A stretch of 64,000 bases of DNA from Pteria penguin (lineage: Eukaryota > Mollusca > Bivalvia > Pterioida > Pteriidae): positions 55,966,288-56,030,287 of the forward strand of contig CM068587.1 of NCBI GenBank assembly GCA_035048485.1. The letters are read 5' to 3'. Shown one piece after another: positions 24,001-34,100 of the stretch (within the stretch, counting starts at the first letter, position 1; every line of letters starts with the position of its first letter). The notes under the pieces are model-generated. The model was given only the letters and a program-made list of their open reading frames with translations. It was not told the DNA's origin and did not search any database. A program made the translations under genes and the position numbers.

Positions 24001-27000
24001 TGCCATTATTTTGTAGTTGAGTGTATCACCAAGATTATTTCCCCTATCTGGAAGCAGGCAGTGTTAAGTTGTGAAGGGAATGGGATGACCCAAAGGAAAC
24101 CAGACTCTAGAAAAATTTAATGTCGTATGCACCAGTTTGTCAGTTAGACGCAAAATTTTATCTCCTTTTGAATGGATGTAATTTTTAGCAACATTGTAAT
24201 GTCAATGATGTCATCATTATGTGTTTTCTAAAAAGCTCAAACACAAACCAAGATTCTTTAATTTCAAAAAAAGGTACATATAAATAATACAGTATTGGTT
24301 TATCCATTTATGCATTTAACCAAGCAAAAAAAAAGAAATGAAACAGTGTTACAAAGGATATAGCGCTCATAAACCATTCTAGCTCTATCTAATTCTTTGT
24401 ATCGTAATTCGAAGTTAATGTAAGAGTGCCATGCTTGTTCTTCAGGTTCCCATTCCATCCATCTCTCGAATACTTGACGAGCCCCTGAAACGTAATCATT
24501 CAAAATGTTTACAAAATTCATCGAATATTCACACACTATAAGCACCAGAAAAAGCAGATTCATACACATAAAAAAAATCTTTTCTTTCTTTTATATGACA
24601 TAAATGTAAAAATACCTAAATTCAGCTTCTGTTAATATTATATACTAGATGTATTGAGTGTTTTCGTTAAACAGAGTCCCATTTGGGAAGGTATATGACG
24701 TAGACAACTATGACGTGATAAATTTCTTATGGAAATGCCATTTATGAACCATCATTTCCCTGAGTTTTAGATGTAACAGTAATTTTAAGTCAGATACTGT
24801 CCCAAATAAAGAGTAACTTAGGATAGACAAAAGGCCGAATAAGGCTATGAAAACTATATCATATATCTGAATTGTGTCAGTAAATAAACTTCTTACTCTT
24901 TACAGAGACATATACATGTACAGTATATCAACAATTTATTTTATCAATTATCTTAATTCTTATTGTTATATGGAAAATAAAGTGTCATGTTATCAATGAG
25001 ACTCAAAATATTTTTGCTCTGTTTGTATATTCCTTTACACAGCTGCAATTATGTTTGAGGTAAACTGTGGTAGCATACATCTTGTGTACTGCATTGAAAG
25101 CTTGTTCTTTGTAACAGACAAACTTGAAGCAATATGTCTTTTTTTTTTTTTGTGGGGGGTGGGGGGGTTGAATGATTCCCATGTCCACATTGGGATTCCA
25201 ACCACAAAGATCTATTTGGTTGCCGTCCACAGCTGCATTATATCATAACCCAATATACAGCCCCTTCTACTGTTCATAAAAGAATGTGTCATTCAGAGTT
25301 CTTCGACTGTTCTATTTATGATGTAATAAAACAATACATCAGTGTCTGAGGTTTAATGGACCTCAAATGAGGTCGTCACTATGTAAAATTACATTAGTGG
25401 AAGGTTGAAGAGACTATTTCCGAGCTTTATCCAAACTACGGAAATTGCATACTTTGGCTTTATTTTATTTATGACGTAATTATCTAATCTTTGGATACAT
25501 AACGTCAATGCTTCTACCCAGTATGACGTTAGGATCAGTTGTCTGTAGTCTGACTTGTAAAATTTATGATTTTAAGGGTCCTTTCTGGTTACTTGAAAAT
25601 GGTCTACTGGGTCACCCACAGTAAACGTTACTCACATAGGACGACCCTTCATTATATCTGTTATTGTATGTTTCATTCTGCCCAACTCTGAATTCTATAC
25701 AACTATTGGGTTTAAGTTTATTCAACTTTGAATATGTGGGTTGAGTATCTACCAGATAACAAAGACATTGTGTTTGGTTTTTTCTTCCTTTACAGGATTA
25801 TTTCACTTATACGGTGATTGGATCTGCCTGGAGAACTGCACAGAAATCTATACCTATGCTGGATACAATGGACCTCTCAGTAATGGGCCAAGTATGCTAC
25901 AAAATGTGCTACATTGGCATCATGCCATCATGACATCTGGATGCCAGAAATGTATTATAATGGCATCAATGACATTACAACATTTTGATGCCATAATGGA
26001 GACATACCTGCTATATTTCCCAACATTTCCTCCATGTATGTGTATTTATACCAGAACTGGTTTGCTCGAGGTAGAATCGTGATTGCTCTGTCCCATATAT
26101 TTCTAGCATGGTTAATTTGTCTGGCCCTAAATAGTATATAACAAGAAATAAGTTATGTACATGAATAAATTTTGCACATGCTTTATAATCTAATGTATTA
26201 AAGTTTTCAATATTTCACTAAATTTTGTATTGATGTGTCAAGTATTTTCAAAGGAGCATAGAATTTGCATCATATACACTGTATTGTTCAAAGTGAATTG
26301 CAGTAGGTAAATGATTAAGAAATTGTTAAGCTCAAAAATGGAACTTACACTTTAATATTCCATAATGCAATGTCAATCATACCTCATTTCCAGCTCTGCA
26401 TATTTCAGCCATATGGTGATATTTCTATGATCAACATCCAAGCCTCTTTCAAACACAGACCGGGCTCTGAAAAATCATGCACACTTAGAAATTCTTATTA
26501 ATGCAGAAGTAACCTTGATACACACAATATTGTTACAATTGAATACTTTACAGAGAAATTGATTTAACTATCTAAATACGACCAAGACTTCACCTGGAAA
26601 ATGACAACATCCTACGTACATGCTATAAATTAGACTTTTCAACATCTGAAAGTTGTACAAAATTTATTGAATCACAAACATTATTCAAATAAATTTCAAA
26701 GATCATATCCACATGAATTTATAATAGATTGCCTGGTATTATACTACTAACTTCACAGATTACTGCAGCATATACCTAGTTACTGTTACTATGGTTACCT
26801 CTGTATTTCTTTTTGTGACTCCTCCCACTGTGCATACTTAATCCAGTTAGTCATCATTGTTCTATTTTTTCTGATGTTGTCCTCAAACATCTAAAAAGAA
26901 AATCCAGACTGTATGTACATATAGTAAGACATCTCTACTCTTTTATTGTCCTATCACTTTGAATAAAGGGTTTTTGTATCATCTAAAACTCTCTCTCCTC

Positions 27001-29288
27001 TCTCTCAAATTTATGGATTATATATGTAAAAAAAAAAAATTCTGGATGAAACTTAGAACTGGTGGTAAGCAAATACATGTATAATAGATTTCTAAAATCT
27101 GAAAAATACAGAGTATCCACTTTTGATGATAATTTGATTTATCCATTTGGGTTTCAACTCTTCTTCAATACATGTAGTTCACCTCCATTTTAAAACAGTA
27201 ATAACCAAATGATTCTCATGTTTTCTTAATATACTTGGTAACTTGAGCCTCTGATTACGTCAAACTAGTTCTTCCTCTCAAGTTCCACTTGCAGAGAACT
27301 GTAGTTTATGTATGTATATTTGAACAGGTTATAAACTCATTTAGTGATTTACCTTTCGTTTTCGTCTTTTATAATCTTGGAGTTCATCAGGATCTGAGAT
27401 CTTCTGTTTTGGAGGCTGTAATCAATGAGGATAAGTACATATTAGGAATATATAGTTTTATTGATAACCTGCACATTTCATAATCTAATACAGGAAATAT
27501 TACATGAATCTGAATTTTGAAAGAAAAACAATATACCTTGAAAATCTACAATACATTATAATAAGATGCCTTTTAGAAACATGAATTCTCTGTAGCAACA
27601 ATTATCTTCATAATACTAAATTTATAAAAACAAGATAGACAGACAAAAGAATAATAAATATAAAATATTACAATCTGATTAAAACCATATATTTATTCCA
27701 TTTCTCTATCTGTCCCGTTGCGGATAAAGATCTCGCGAAACCCCATAATGGGTCATGTTCTGATGAACTCTGATGACGCTTCAGTCACCAAAACCGTTAT
27801 TTACCATAGCCAATCAATGACTCGGCTAGGTACATGTAAATTAAAAACTATCACTTACATGTATGTATGAGAGATCATTTTATGCTTGTACTTACAGGTG
27901 GTACCAGCTCAAGTTCTCTTTCCTTTGCCTCTCTCAACAGCTGCTCAGCAGTGATCTGCACTGGGGCTGGCATTTTATTCTTCACCTTAAAAAGGAAGCA
28001 AAACAAAACAAATCAATGCAATATAACCATTATAATTTTATGATTTATAATTATATAACAGGCATTTGGAACATTTTGGGTAAAGCATCAGCCTTTATCA
28101 GAGAGAACACTGCATATTCCTAGAGCAATTTTAATAAAGAATTATGATTTTTAAAAATAATTTGTCTTTCAAACAAGTAAAATTGGACTTTTACAGTTGC
28201 CAATCTTATTTTATCAGTATATAATAATTTTATTAGTATATATAAATCCGAGTAGAATTGATAGTGATACAGAAGAGCTTAAAAATGTACTGTCCTTTAC
28301 AATAAATCCTGGAGATGTAACCTATATACATGTCTTAACAAACTCCTTGGCCTCATGCATCTACATGGACATAAACCAATATAGACAGCGTTGACAAAAA
28401 TACGTCACAATGACTTCTGAAAATTGCAAGTCAGTGAGTGTGATTTTTCCCTGGAATTCACTAAACTTTGCAAAATTGTAAAATTAGGTACAAAACTACA
28501 AAGGTGGCAGAAATATTCTTTTAAAAGTTACATGATTGTGAATTGGGACTTGAAACGGCAAACTGAATCGTGATTTCTGATGCATGGTGGTACATGTACA
28601 TTGTTCCAGCTCTAAGTGTAATATGGTACACTATACGAAGAATCCAATATTTTGAAATCTCATTATTTCAAATTGTGATCATGTCAAATTGAAGGCAGGA
28701 AAAAGTTAGTCTTCTTAAGATTTTTCAATGAATTTCAGCAGTTGTATGACTTGTATAGCTCTTAGCCTCTGTGCTCAAAATACAATTCAGTAAAGCTGCA
28801 TTATGCCACATAACCGCGGTGGCAGGCTTGGTGTAGTGGTTAAGCGCTTGGGTTGCGCCATCGACGATCTGGGTTCGATTCCCGGGTCGTGTCACTATGT
28901 TTAAGAGGTTGGTAACCTCCTGCTTCCATGTTGCGATATAAATGAAATATTGTTGAAAGCGACGTAAAACACCAATCAACCAACCACATAACCGTCTATG
29001 ATAAACACTGAGTAAGTGAGTTTATCACCCACGAGAAGCCCACTTTGAGAACAACATTTAACCACTGAATGATTGCTAAAGTTTCAACAAATTATTGAAT
29101 TTTAAAATATCATGAAGGGAATAAAAACCCTGTGATTAACTGTTTGCATGTATGTGTAACCGTTGTATTTACCAACACATTCACTTCCAAAAGACAAAAT
29201 TGCAATTTATCAGAGGAAATTCAAAAATCATATAAACTACCTTTGCCACTCTGGGCATTTTTCTTTTCCCTTCCTCGTCGACCTCCAT
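15013..29288 (-). CDS. CRNKL1: Crooked neck-like protein 1, spliceosome HAT-repeat scaffold (16 coding exons)
   Basis: Coding exons in order: 29241-29288, 27896-27985, 27353-27415, 26799-26890, 26383-26466, 26008-26126, 24362-24484, 23527-23705, 21794-21955, 21177-21305, 19330-19542, 18665-18811, 18190-18384, 17291-17446, 16746-16838, 15013-15360. All phases agree and the protein is 746 residues, near the shorter human form. The start at 29288 gives [10 protein letters not shown], followed by the family N-terminus. HAT (half-a-TPR) repeats run from about residue 65 to 600, with W/Y/A and E-R signatures such as ARxVxERx[10 protein letters not shown] and FEIRQKNL. A basic patch (KKRRK, about residue 625) could be a nuclear signal, and the C-terminal tail is acidic and Ser-rich. 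The protein is a core component of the Prp19-related and catalytic spliceosome in the nucleus. All introns are GT-AG except intron 7, which is AT-AC. The gene is divergent from CFAP61. The exon model was made by eye; the boundary least like consensus is the exon 9 donor (GTCAGA). Confidence 0.95.
17845..18190. repeat. Intronic minisatellite (about 37 bp) that copies the exon 13 splice donor
   Basis: The motif ACTGACCTTGACATGAT recurs at GACC positions 17886, 18006, 18043, 18080, 18116, 18150 and 18187, about 37 bp apart, with damaged copies near 17850 and 17920-17980. The last one is the genuine end of CRNKL1 exon 13. In gene orientation every unit reads ATCATGTCAAG followed by GTCAGTATTGATATT, meaning the last exon bases plus the donor. 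The array thus starts at the exon boundary and extends into intron 13. Confidence 0.88.
18950..19230 (-). repeat. SINE family B copy, nearly complete
   Basis: On the minus strand the element starts with a tRNA-like head (AAGGTGCTCGGCTTGTAACT, then B box GGTTCAACTCC), continues through a body with GATCCCTCACTGCTTCAGG and GCAAAGGTAGAAATTT, and ends in a GTAAAACAGTAATCAATCAATC tail. It lies in CRNKL1 intron 11. The tail repeats ATCA, as in other tRNA-SINEs mobilised by LINEs. Confidence 0.8.
19565..19800 (-). repeat. SINE family B copy, degenerate
   Basis: The same body motifs occur in the same order as in the copy at 18950: TTTACGTCATGCAACGATT, TATCTGCCTGGTGCATTGCA, TCTGAAGCAGTGAGTGATTC and GGACCTTGGTTTTTACAGTC. 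The tRNA-like head is decayed. It lies in CRNKL1 intron 10. Confidence 0.65.
20059..20524. mobile_element. Non-autonomous DNA transposon with 27-bp inverted ends and a 9-bp target duplication
   Basis: The left end starts CATTGTGTGAAACCTATGGG, and the reverse complement of the right end starts CATCATGTGAAACCCACGG; over 27 bases they match at about 22. Both sides carry the same 9-mer TTTTACGTC (20050-20058 and 20525-20533), a target-site duplication within the host SINE. A 9-bp duplication fits Mutator-like elements, although the superfamily cannot be fixed by ends alone. No transposase is present. The interior carries a helicase-like coding relic at 20262-20405, so the element may have captured host sequence. 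Confidence 0.72.
20262..20405 (+). pseudogene. Relic resembling the N-terminal motif of a RecQ/DEAD-type helicase
   Basis: One plus-strand frame reads [20 protein letters not shown] and then DVFISVKTG. This resembles the Q-motif and the start of the Walker A region of RecQ-like helicases (Q-x-x-AL-x-AL, RDVF-x-x-x-x-TG). The GKS that should follow TG is absent, and the sequence diverges to non-helicase residues at once. A frame change lies just upstream. It is at most a fragment of an exon carried by the surrounding transposon, with no enzyme function. The resemblance is short, so the family call is tentative. Confidence 0.4.
22190..23015 (-). mobile_element. Hairpin-headed repeat element with about 165-bp internal tandem units
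   Basis: On the minus strand the head is a foldback, CCCCTCCCTTTGAAGAAGGA then GGGGCATATTGTC, followed by GTCGGTCGGTCAGTCC. The body has three internal units marked by GATGTATCTGTATACCAAAT at about 22535, 22708 and 22869 (plus-strand reading), 173 and 161 bp apart. The same layout (G/C-rich hairpin, then a GTCC- or TCTG-run, then tandem internals) is seen in eight other places in this window. It lies in CRNKL1 intron 8. Confidence 0.7.
23280..23470 (-). repeat. SINE family B copy, head truncated
   Basis: Body motifs in order: CGGCATCTGCCTGATGCATA, AAATTTCTACCTTTGCAACG, CTGAAGCAGTGAGGAATC and GACCTCAGTTTTTACTGTC. The tRNA-like head is missing or decayed. It lies in CRNKL1 intron 8. Confidence 0.7.
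23706..24361 (-). other. U12-type (minor spliceosome) AT-AC intron in CRNKL1
   Basis: The intron starts ATATCCTTT (24353-24361 on the minus strand), the exact U12 donor consensus. It ends AC (23706-23707), with the U12 branch-site consensus TTCCTTAAC at 23715-23723 and the branch A about 10 bases from the end. Joining exons 7 and 8 at these sites gives ...[16 protein letters not shown]..., in frame and like the family sequence. No usable AG lies between the branch motif and the exon, so a GT-AG alternative would break the protein. Confidence 0.93.
24660..24832 (+). mobile_element. Foldback MITE with CCATTTGGGA ends, copy A
   Basis: The left end, CGTTAAACAGAGTCCCATTT then GGGAAGGTATATGACGT, is mirrored by the right end, whose reverse complement reads TTACTCTTTATTTGGGACAG then TATCTGACTT. 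Related copies are at 29928-30162 and 41325-41463. It lies in CRNKL1 intron 6. Confidence 0.6.
25139..25170 (+). repeat. Poly-T to poly-G homopolymer junction
   Basis: A T-run of about 13 is followed directly by a G-rich run on the plus strand. It is one of several such junctions in this window (3300, 4200, 38660, 56950, 58205). Confidence 0.85.
25795..25900 (-). repeat. Partial SINE family B copy
   Basis: The stretch GATTATTTCACTTATACGGT, GGATCTGCCTGGAGAACTGC, AGAAATCTATACCTATGC matches the tail-side part of the family body. It lies in CRNKL1 intron 6. The rest is lost or too diverged. Confidence 0.55.
28817..28983 (+). repeat. SINE family A copy with exact 11-bp target duplication
   Basis: A tRNA-derived head (A-box-like TGGTGTAGTGGTTAAGCGC, B box GGTTCGATTCC) is followed by the body GAGGTTGGTAACCTCCTGCT and GTTGAAAGCGACGTAAAACA, with a CCAATCAACCAA tail. 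The 11-mer CCACATAACCG flanks it at 28806-28816 and 28984-28994, a clean target-site duplication showing retroposition. It lies in CRNKL1 intron 1. The antisense open frame across it is not a gene. Confidence 0.92.
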
Positions 29289-29570
29289 TTTAGTTATTTG
29301 CTATTTAAAACAGAAACAAAATCCTTTTAGTATTCGCTATACGTGATCCTCACGTTGATTTTGTTGTTTATTTTTATACTACCGGAAGTTGATAATATGA
29401 GAACCGCATAAAATCAAAAAAGTAAAATGAAAGTTGTTAAAAATTATTTTAAAAAATGAAAAATAATGATTGAAAGTTTAGTCGTAATATTTAAGTTATG
29501 ATTTTACTAGGCATATAATAAACACAAATTTTTGGTCGAAAAAGTTTGGTGTAACCTAGCAACTTGCAGA
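29289..29570. promoter_or_regulatory. Shared divergent promoter region of CRNKL1 and CFAP61
   Basis: This interval separates the CRNKL1 start codon (29288, minus) from the RFX site and probable transcription start of CFAP61. It is the only place where both genes can start, and the two genes face away from each other. A short distance between divergent starts fits a bidirectional promoter. Transcription starts themselves cannot be read from sequence. Confidence 0.6.
29551..29563 (+). promoter_or_regulatory. RFX X-box: GTAACC-T-AGCAAC
   Basis: The 13-mer fits the consensus GTNRCC, spacer of 0 to 3, RGYAAC at every defined position, with a 1-base spacer. RFX factors bind X-boxes in promoters of ciliary genes, and the next gene downstream is the axonemal gene CFAP61. 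The ATGGCGGC at 29573-29580 resembles a YY1 core. The site is on the CFAP61 side of the region. Confidence 0.8.
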
Positions 29571-29642
29571 ACATGGCGGCAAAGCTGTTATAAATGTCCG
29601 CTGCAGTTAGATAGTGTTGAAAACCTTCCATCGCTTTACAAT
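29571..29642 (+). other. Candidate 5' non-coding exon of CFAP61
   Basis: A strong donor, ATA then GTAAGA, sits at 29643, and a good acceptor (TTTCTCAATTTCAG) ends at 31144, just upstream of the CFAP61 ATG. An untranslated first exon ending at 29642 would put the X-box right at the promoter. The 5' limit is unknown. The ATG at 29573 soon meets a stop, so it would be an upstream ORF of four codons. Confidence 0.4.
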
Positions 29643-29927
29643 AGTAAGACTACTGGCATTATAAAATGTTTAAAAGTTAAACAAATGATATACTTTACAA
29701 CACATCAAAACCATATTTCATCTTTATTTCTTACATTTATTATTGTTTATAATGAGTTGAACACTCAAATTAAGATTTAAACTAAAAAAAAAAGAAGGTA
29801 CTTGGGTAGATTTGAGTTAATCTTGCTGTCGAAAATTATTTCTCTTTTGTCTTGTAACCCATAAAACCACGTTTACATGGAATGATAAATTATCAAAACT
29901 TTGATGGAAGCCACAATGAGTTTTTTC

Positions 29928-30162
29928 GTTGAACAGAGTTATTTGCCATTTGGCCTTTTGGGGCAGTATCTGACATAGAAAAATTATGACGTCATGAATT
30001 TTCTATGAAAGCATTATTTGTAGACTATCAAATTTCCTGAGATTTATACTGGTTTCCATAGAATTTGATATGACTTTCCATAGAATTTGATATGACGTAA
30101 CAATTTCTATGTCAGATACCGTCCCAAATGGGAAGTGACACTGTGTAACAAAATGACCGAAT
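29928..30162 (+). mobile_element. Foldback MITE with CCATTTGGGA ends, copy B
   Basis: The left end has CGTTGAACAGAGTTATTTGC and CAGTATCTGACATAGAAAAA, followed by ATGACGTCAT. The right end is its mirror (CTATGTCAGATACCGTCCCA, AATGGG). An internal block, TTTCCATAGAATTTGATATG, is doubled at 30052-30096. It sits in the first CFAP61 intron or upstream region. Confidence 0.68.
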
Positions 30163-30664
30163 TTTTGGTGCTTTGGTGTGACAATGGATGTCTCACATCT
30201 TCTCCTCATGAATGACATGATTCATCTCAAACAGGTTGGGGATATCCTCTCATATGAGTGATAATCACTGAATTCAATGTGTAACAATTTCGAAAATGAG
30301 AATAGGTCTTCCCCATCCAATCAGAAAAGGAAAGAGTGGAATATTTTAATAATAGACACTTTCATATTTATTGTAGAACTGACATTTGAATGACAAAGAA
30401 ACGAGTGTGCCATATAAATTTTTGATGTCATGCAGCCTTTACGATCTGACATCATTTTACAGGAACAATGCCAACTAAAATCTCAGTCCTGCAGTCACCA
30501 TGAAATAGTCTTTAGGTGCCTTTAACTAACTACCAGGAATATGATATGTTGATAAACAACCAAAAATACATATAGGGTGTCTGATCATCTGGTAGTTATA
30601 GAACTTTTATTAGACACATTACAATATTTTTTTTTTTTTTTTTACGTTATATGTAACTTCATTA

Positions 30665-30829
30665 CCATATATACTCGCATATAAGTCGACCCGCATATAA
30701 GTTGGTGGGTACATTTTGGAGCTCAAATTCTTTTTTTCTCTCCGTCAGTATCTCGCATATAAGTCGGTAGTGTTTTTCGACCATGATTTTTTACTCCCAA
30801 AAAACTGACTTATATGCGAGTATATACAG
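30665..30829 (+). mobile_element. MITE with TATATACTCGCATATAAGTC inverted ends and TA target duplication
   Basis: The left end, CCATATATACTCGCATATAA then GTCGAC, is matched by the reverse complement of the right end, CTGTATATACTCGCATATAA then GTC. A TA dinucleotide lies on each side (30663-30664 and 30830-30831). A third copy of the ATAAGTCG motif lies inside near 30755. TA insertion and CWGTATA ends fit a mariner/pogo-type non-autonomous element, but this is inference from the ends only. Confidence 0.75.
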
Positions 30830-31167
30830 TAATCACACCATTCTTCGCAAAAAACTTACTAGCTTGACGCCAGAGGCTACCAGATTTATTGTCAGGCTAG
30901 TAAATTTTACCTTACAAACTATAGAATGGGCTAGTAAAATTTTCTGTATGGTTGTTATTTGGAAATGTTTTTACGAAGACTAGCACATGTAATTTTTGCC
31001 AGAGAGAAGTCATTATATGAAAATAAAAAGATGACACACTGATCTCAAAAGTCTTTCGCCACCTGACAGTTCATGGATAAATTGAACATATGTTAATAGC
31101 AAAACTAGTAGTGAAACATTCATCTATTATTTTCTCAATTTCAGTTTCCTAACAACTGCCACATAAG

Positions 31168-34100
31168 ATGGCTACGACTATTTTTCCAAAAGATGGCCCT
31201 CCTGAGGCAGTTACAGCACGTAGAACTGAATCTTTAGATGCTCCACATATCCTGAAATTAGTGCAAGATTCCACCACAAGTTTGTTTGGCAGAGTCAATG
31301 TTGTAAACATCATGTAAGATATCTATCCATCACACTATACTAAATATTATATTATAATTCTTCTTCATGTAAGTATGAAATGCAAAGAGCAGATTTCTGG
31401 TGAGGATGTGTATGTAATGTACTAAAACAGAATTGCATTCTTGTGATATTCTACTCTGAATGTGTTAGGTTTTCATGTTCTAGGTTTTGAAAGTCATTCT
31501 GTACAGACATTAATTACTTTTTTCCACTGAAAATATTCAATATCAAAAGAAATTCGGTACTGTTATATCATTTATTTTTTTAGTGAAAAAGCAGTACTAG
31601 CTGTAACCTTATGTAATGAAAAAGAAGAAATACTGGGACATGCTGCTTTCTTTGACTATCCAAACATTCCAAGTATTGACCCAGCTAAATGGGAGGAATG
31701 GATAGCAGAGAATTACAAGAATGGCTCAAAGTGCACAGCTCTCAACACCCTGTTCATGCATTATTTTGTGGCTAAGAAGGAATATTCACATGGTTGTGCA
31801 AGAGAAATTATCCGTACAGCATTCAATGCCATTCCTGATCTGCATTATTTGTTTTTGGTGGTTCCTATGGGAACATATCCAGGTATTTGTTCATATTTAA
31901 TCTAGCATAAATTTTATATTAATAAACTTGAAACGACTAAAATTTTGAATGTGTTGTTAAAATTTCATTATACATGTATTGGAGTCTGTAATCTATTTAT
32001 TCAAGGTATCAATGAAAAAAAATTCAATTCATCATTTTTACTTCTCAGAAACAAAACCTACTTGGTGTAATAATAGATGCTTTAAAATTGTGAGAGTACT
32101 TTTGAAGTAATTTCATTATGTGCTCTTTAAAGGGATAATTCAGTTATGTTAGAAAAGTGAATTCACAGGTTTTCTCTTATTATAAATATTCTAGAGTAAA
32201 AGATTTGGAACATATTGAAAGTTAGTCATAAAATTACTATTTTTATAGTAGAATTTAAATAAATTCCCTTTTTGTGAATTTTAATTAACACAGAATCCTA
32301 CTTGGATGAGATATTCAAGCAGATGGATAAGTGTGAAGGAGCCAATGGTAATCATGGAGCTGTCTTTGCCTGTCATCGACATAATCATGTCCCAGTCTTA
32401 CATATCAGAAAAGCCAAGTAAGAAAAGTGGTTAAAAACGTAATAATGATAAAATAAAAACTTAATGAATACTGAATATATATATATATATATATGTTTGA
32501 TAATTGTTTATTGGGTTAAAATGTCTTGTAAAGAAAAAAAATAGTTGATATCCTCACTTAAGAGAGTTTTGCAGTTAACAAAGTTTGTCAAGAACATTTA
32601 TGATTTGTAACTCGCCTTTTACTGTAGTATTTGATCATGGTAGCATCAATTGTGGAAAGGTTTGTCGTTGTACACATTAAAGGTCCTTGGATCTCAAATT
32701 ATACACTGGATTCTTTCACCTCAAAGTGTTATGTTTTTATTAGTAAAATAATCCTGGTGTGCTCAATAATAACTATCAATCATTCAATTTATATGTGTAG
32801 AAACTAGACAAATAAAAGATAGTAACGTCATAAATGTTTACCTTGTTTCCATGTAAAAAATTTAGGTTGGTATTATATATCTATCCATGTACATGAATTT
32901 TGTCTTTGCAGATCAAACTCAAAGTTATGTTTACTTTTAGATATTTTTTTTTTAATATGAAAATGTTGAAATGAAAATGTTAGTTTTGAATTTTTTCTTT
33001 TCAGAGTGGAGGATCACGATGACTTGACTCCGATATTTAATCGACAGAGTGACATGTTAAAGATGACATATGGGAATTATTTCTTGGCAGAGCTGATTGA
33101 GGCACAGGATGATAACATGCACTGCATGGTCGCAGAGGTAAAATCCTTAAAAATACCTTTCTTCTACTTTGATTTCATCGCAGATATGATTCTATAACAA
33201 ATAGTAAAAGTATATCATAAAATGTGTTCATTTCTCAGAGACAAAATGAAGGAAAGAACCATTTTTAAATCTGTAAAGGAAACATGACCTAAATCATTAA
33301 AACAATTTAATATAATAAATATATAAAGAAAGAAGTAGATGGATATAAAGAGCTGTTACAACATATATCTTGTAACCTGTAACATTATCATGTCTTTTCA
33401 GGTGGATGGCACTGCTATAGGGTTTATGAGCATAAGTGACGATGTCAATGTGGATCTACTGAACAAATGTTTTGAGTTAGGTCCCTTTCATGGACTCCGC
33501 AAACCCCATCCAGAGGATCAGTTACTTCCCCCCAAAACACCAACTCCCAGTCCACCTCCTCAAGGTATTATTCCTTATAATCATGTTTATGCATGTACCC
33601 TTTCTTTGCCTTAAACATAATCAATAATTATATTTATGTTAGAATAGACATAAAAGTTTATGACATACCATCTTTCATTTGCGATAATAGATTTTACATG
33701 AGTGCACTGATTTTGTCTGATGTTTGAACATTTTAGTATTCAAATTTTGCTATAATCATGTGTATTCATTACATTTATAAATGACCCGTGTCTTATTTTT
33801 GAATCCCATTAATATATGTCATGAGCCAAAACAGTCATGTTCTGTGAAAAATCCCAGTGGTGGAGAGCGTAAGTGTTAGGCTACTCAAAAGTTGCTCTCT
33901 GTAGCCTCTCACTTTCCAAGAATCTTATATTGACTCTTGGTGAAACAGTACTTACCTATCCTTATACCTCATAATGTTTGTAATTTACCATAGATTTCTA
34001 ATTTTTCTTTCTTCAAGTCCTATCTTATATTAAAGATTGCATATGTAGATTGATGAGTAAAAACAGTTATTTATCATATAGAAGAGGAACGACCAGCCTC

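Noticed and set aside
28823..28890. Possible tRNA gene
   Set aside because: The tRNA-like head belongs to a SINE with a body, tail and target duplication.
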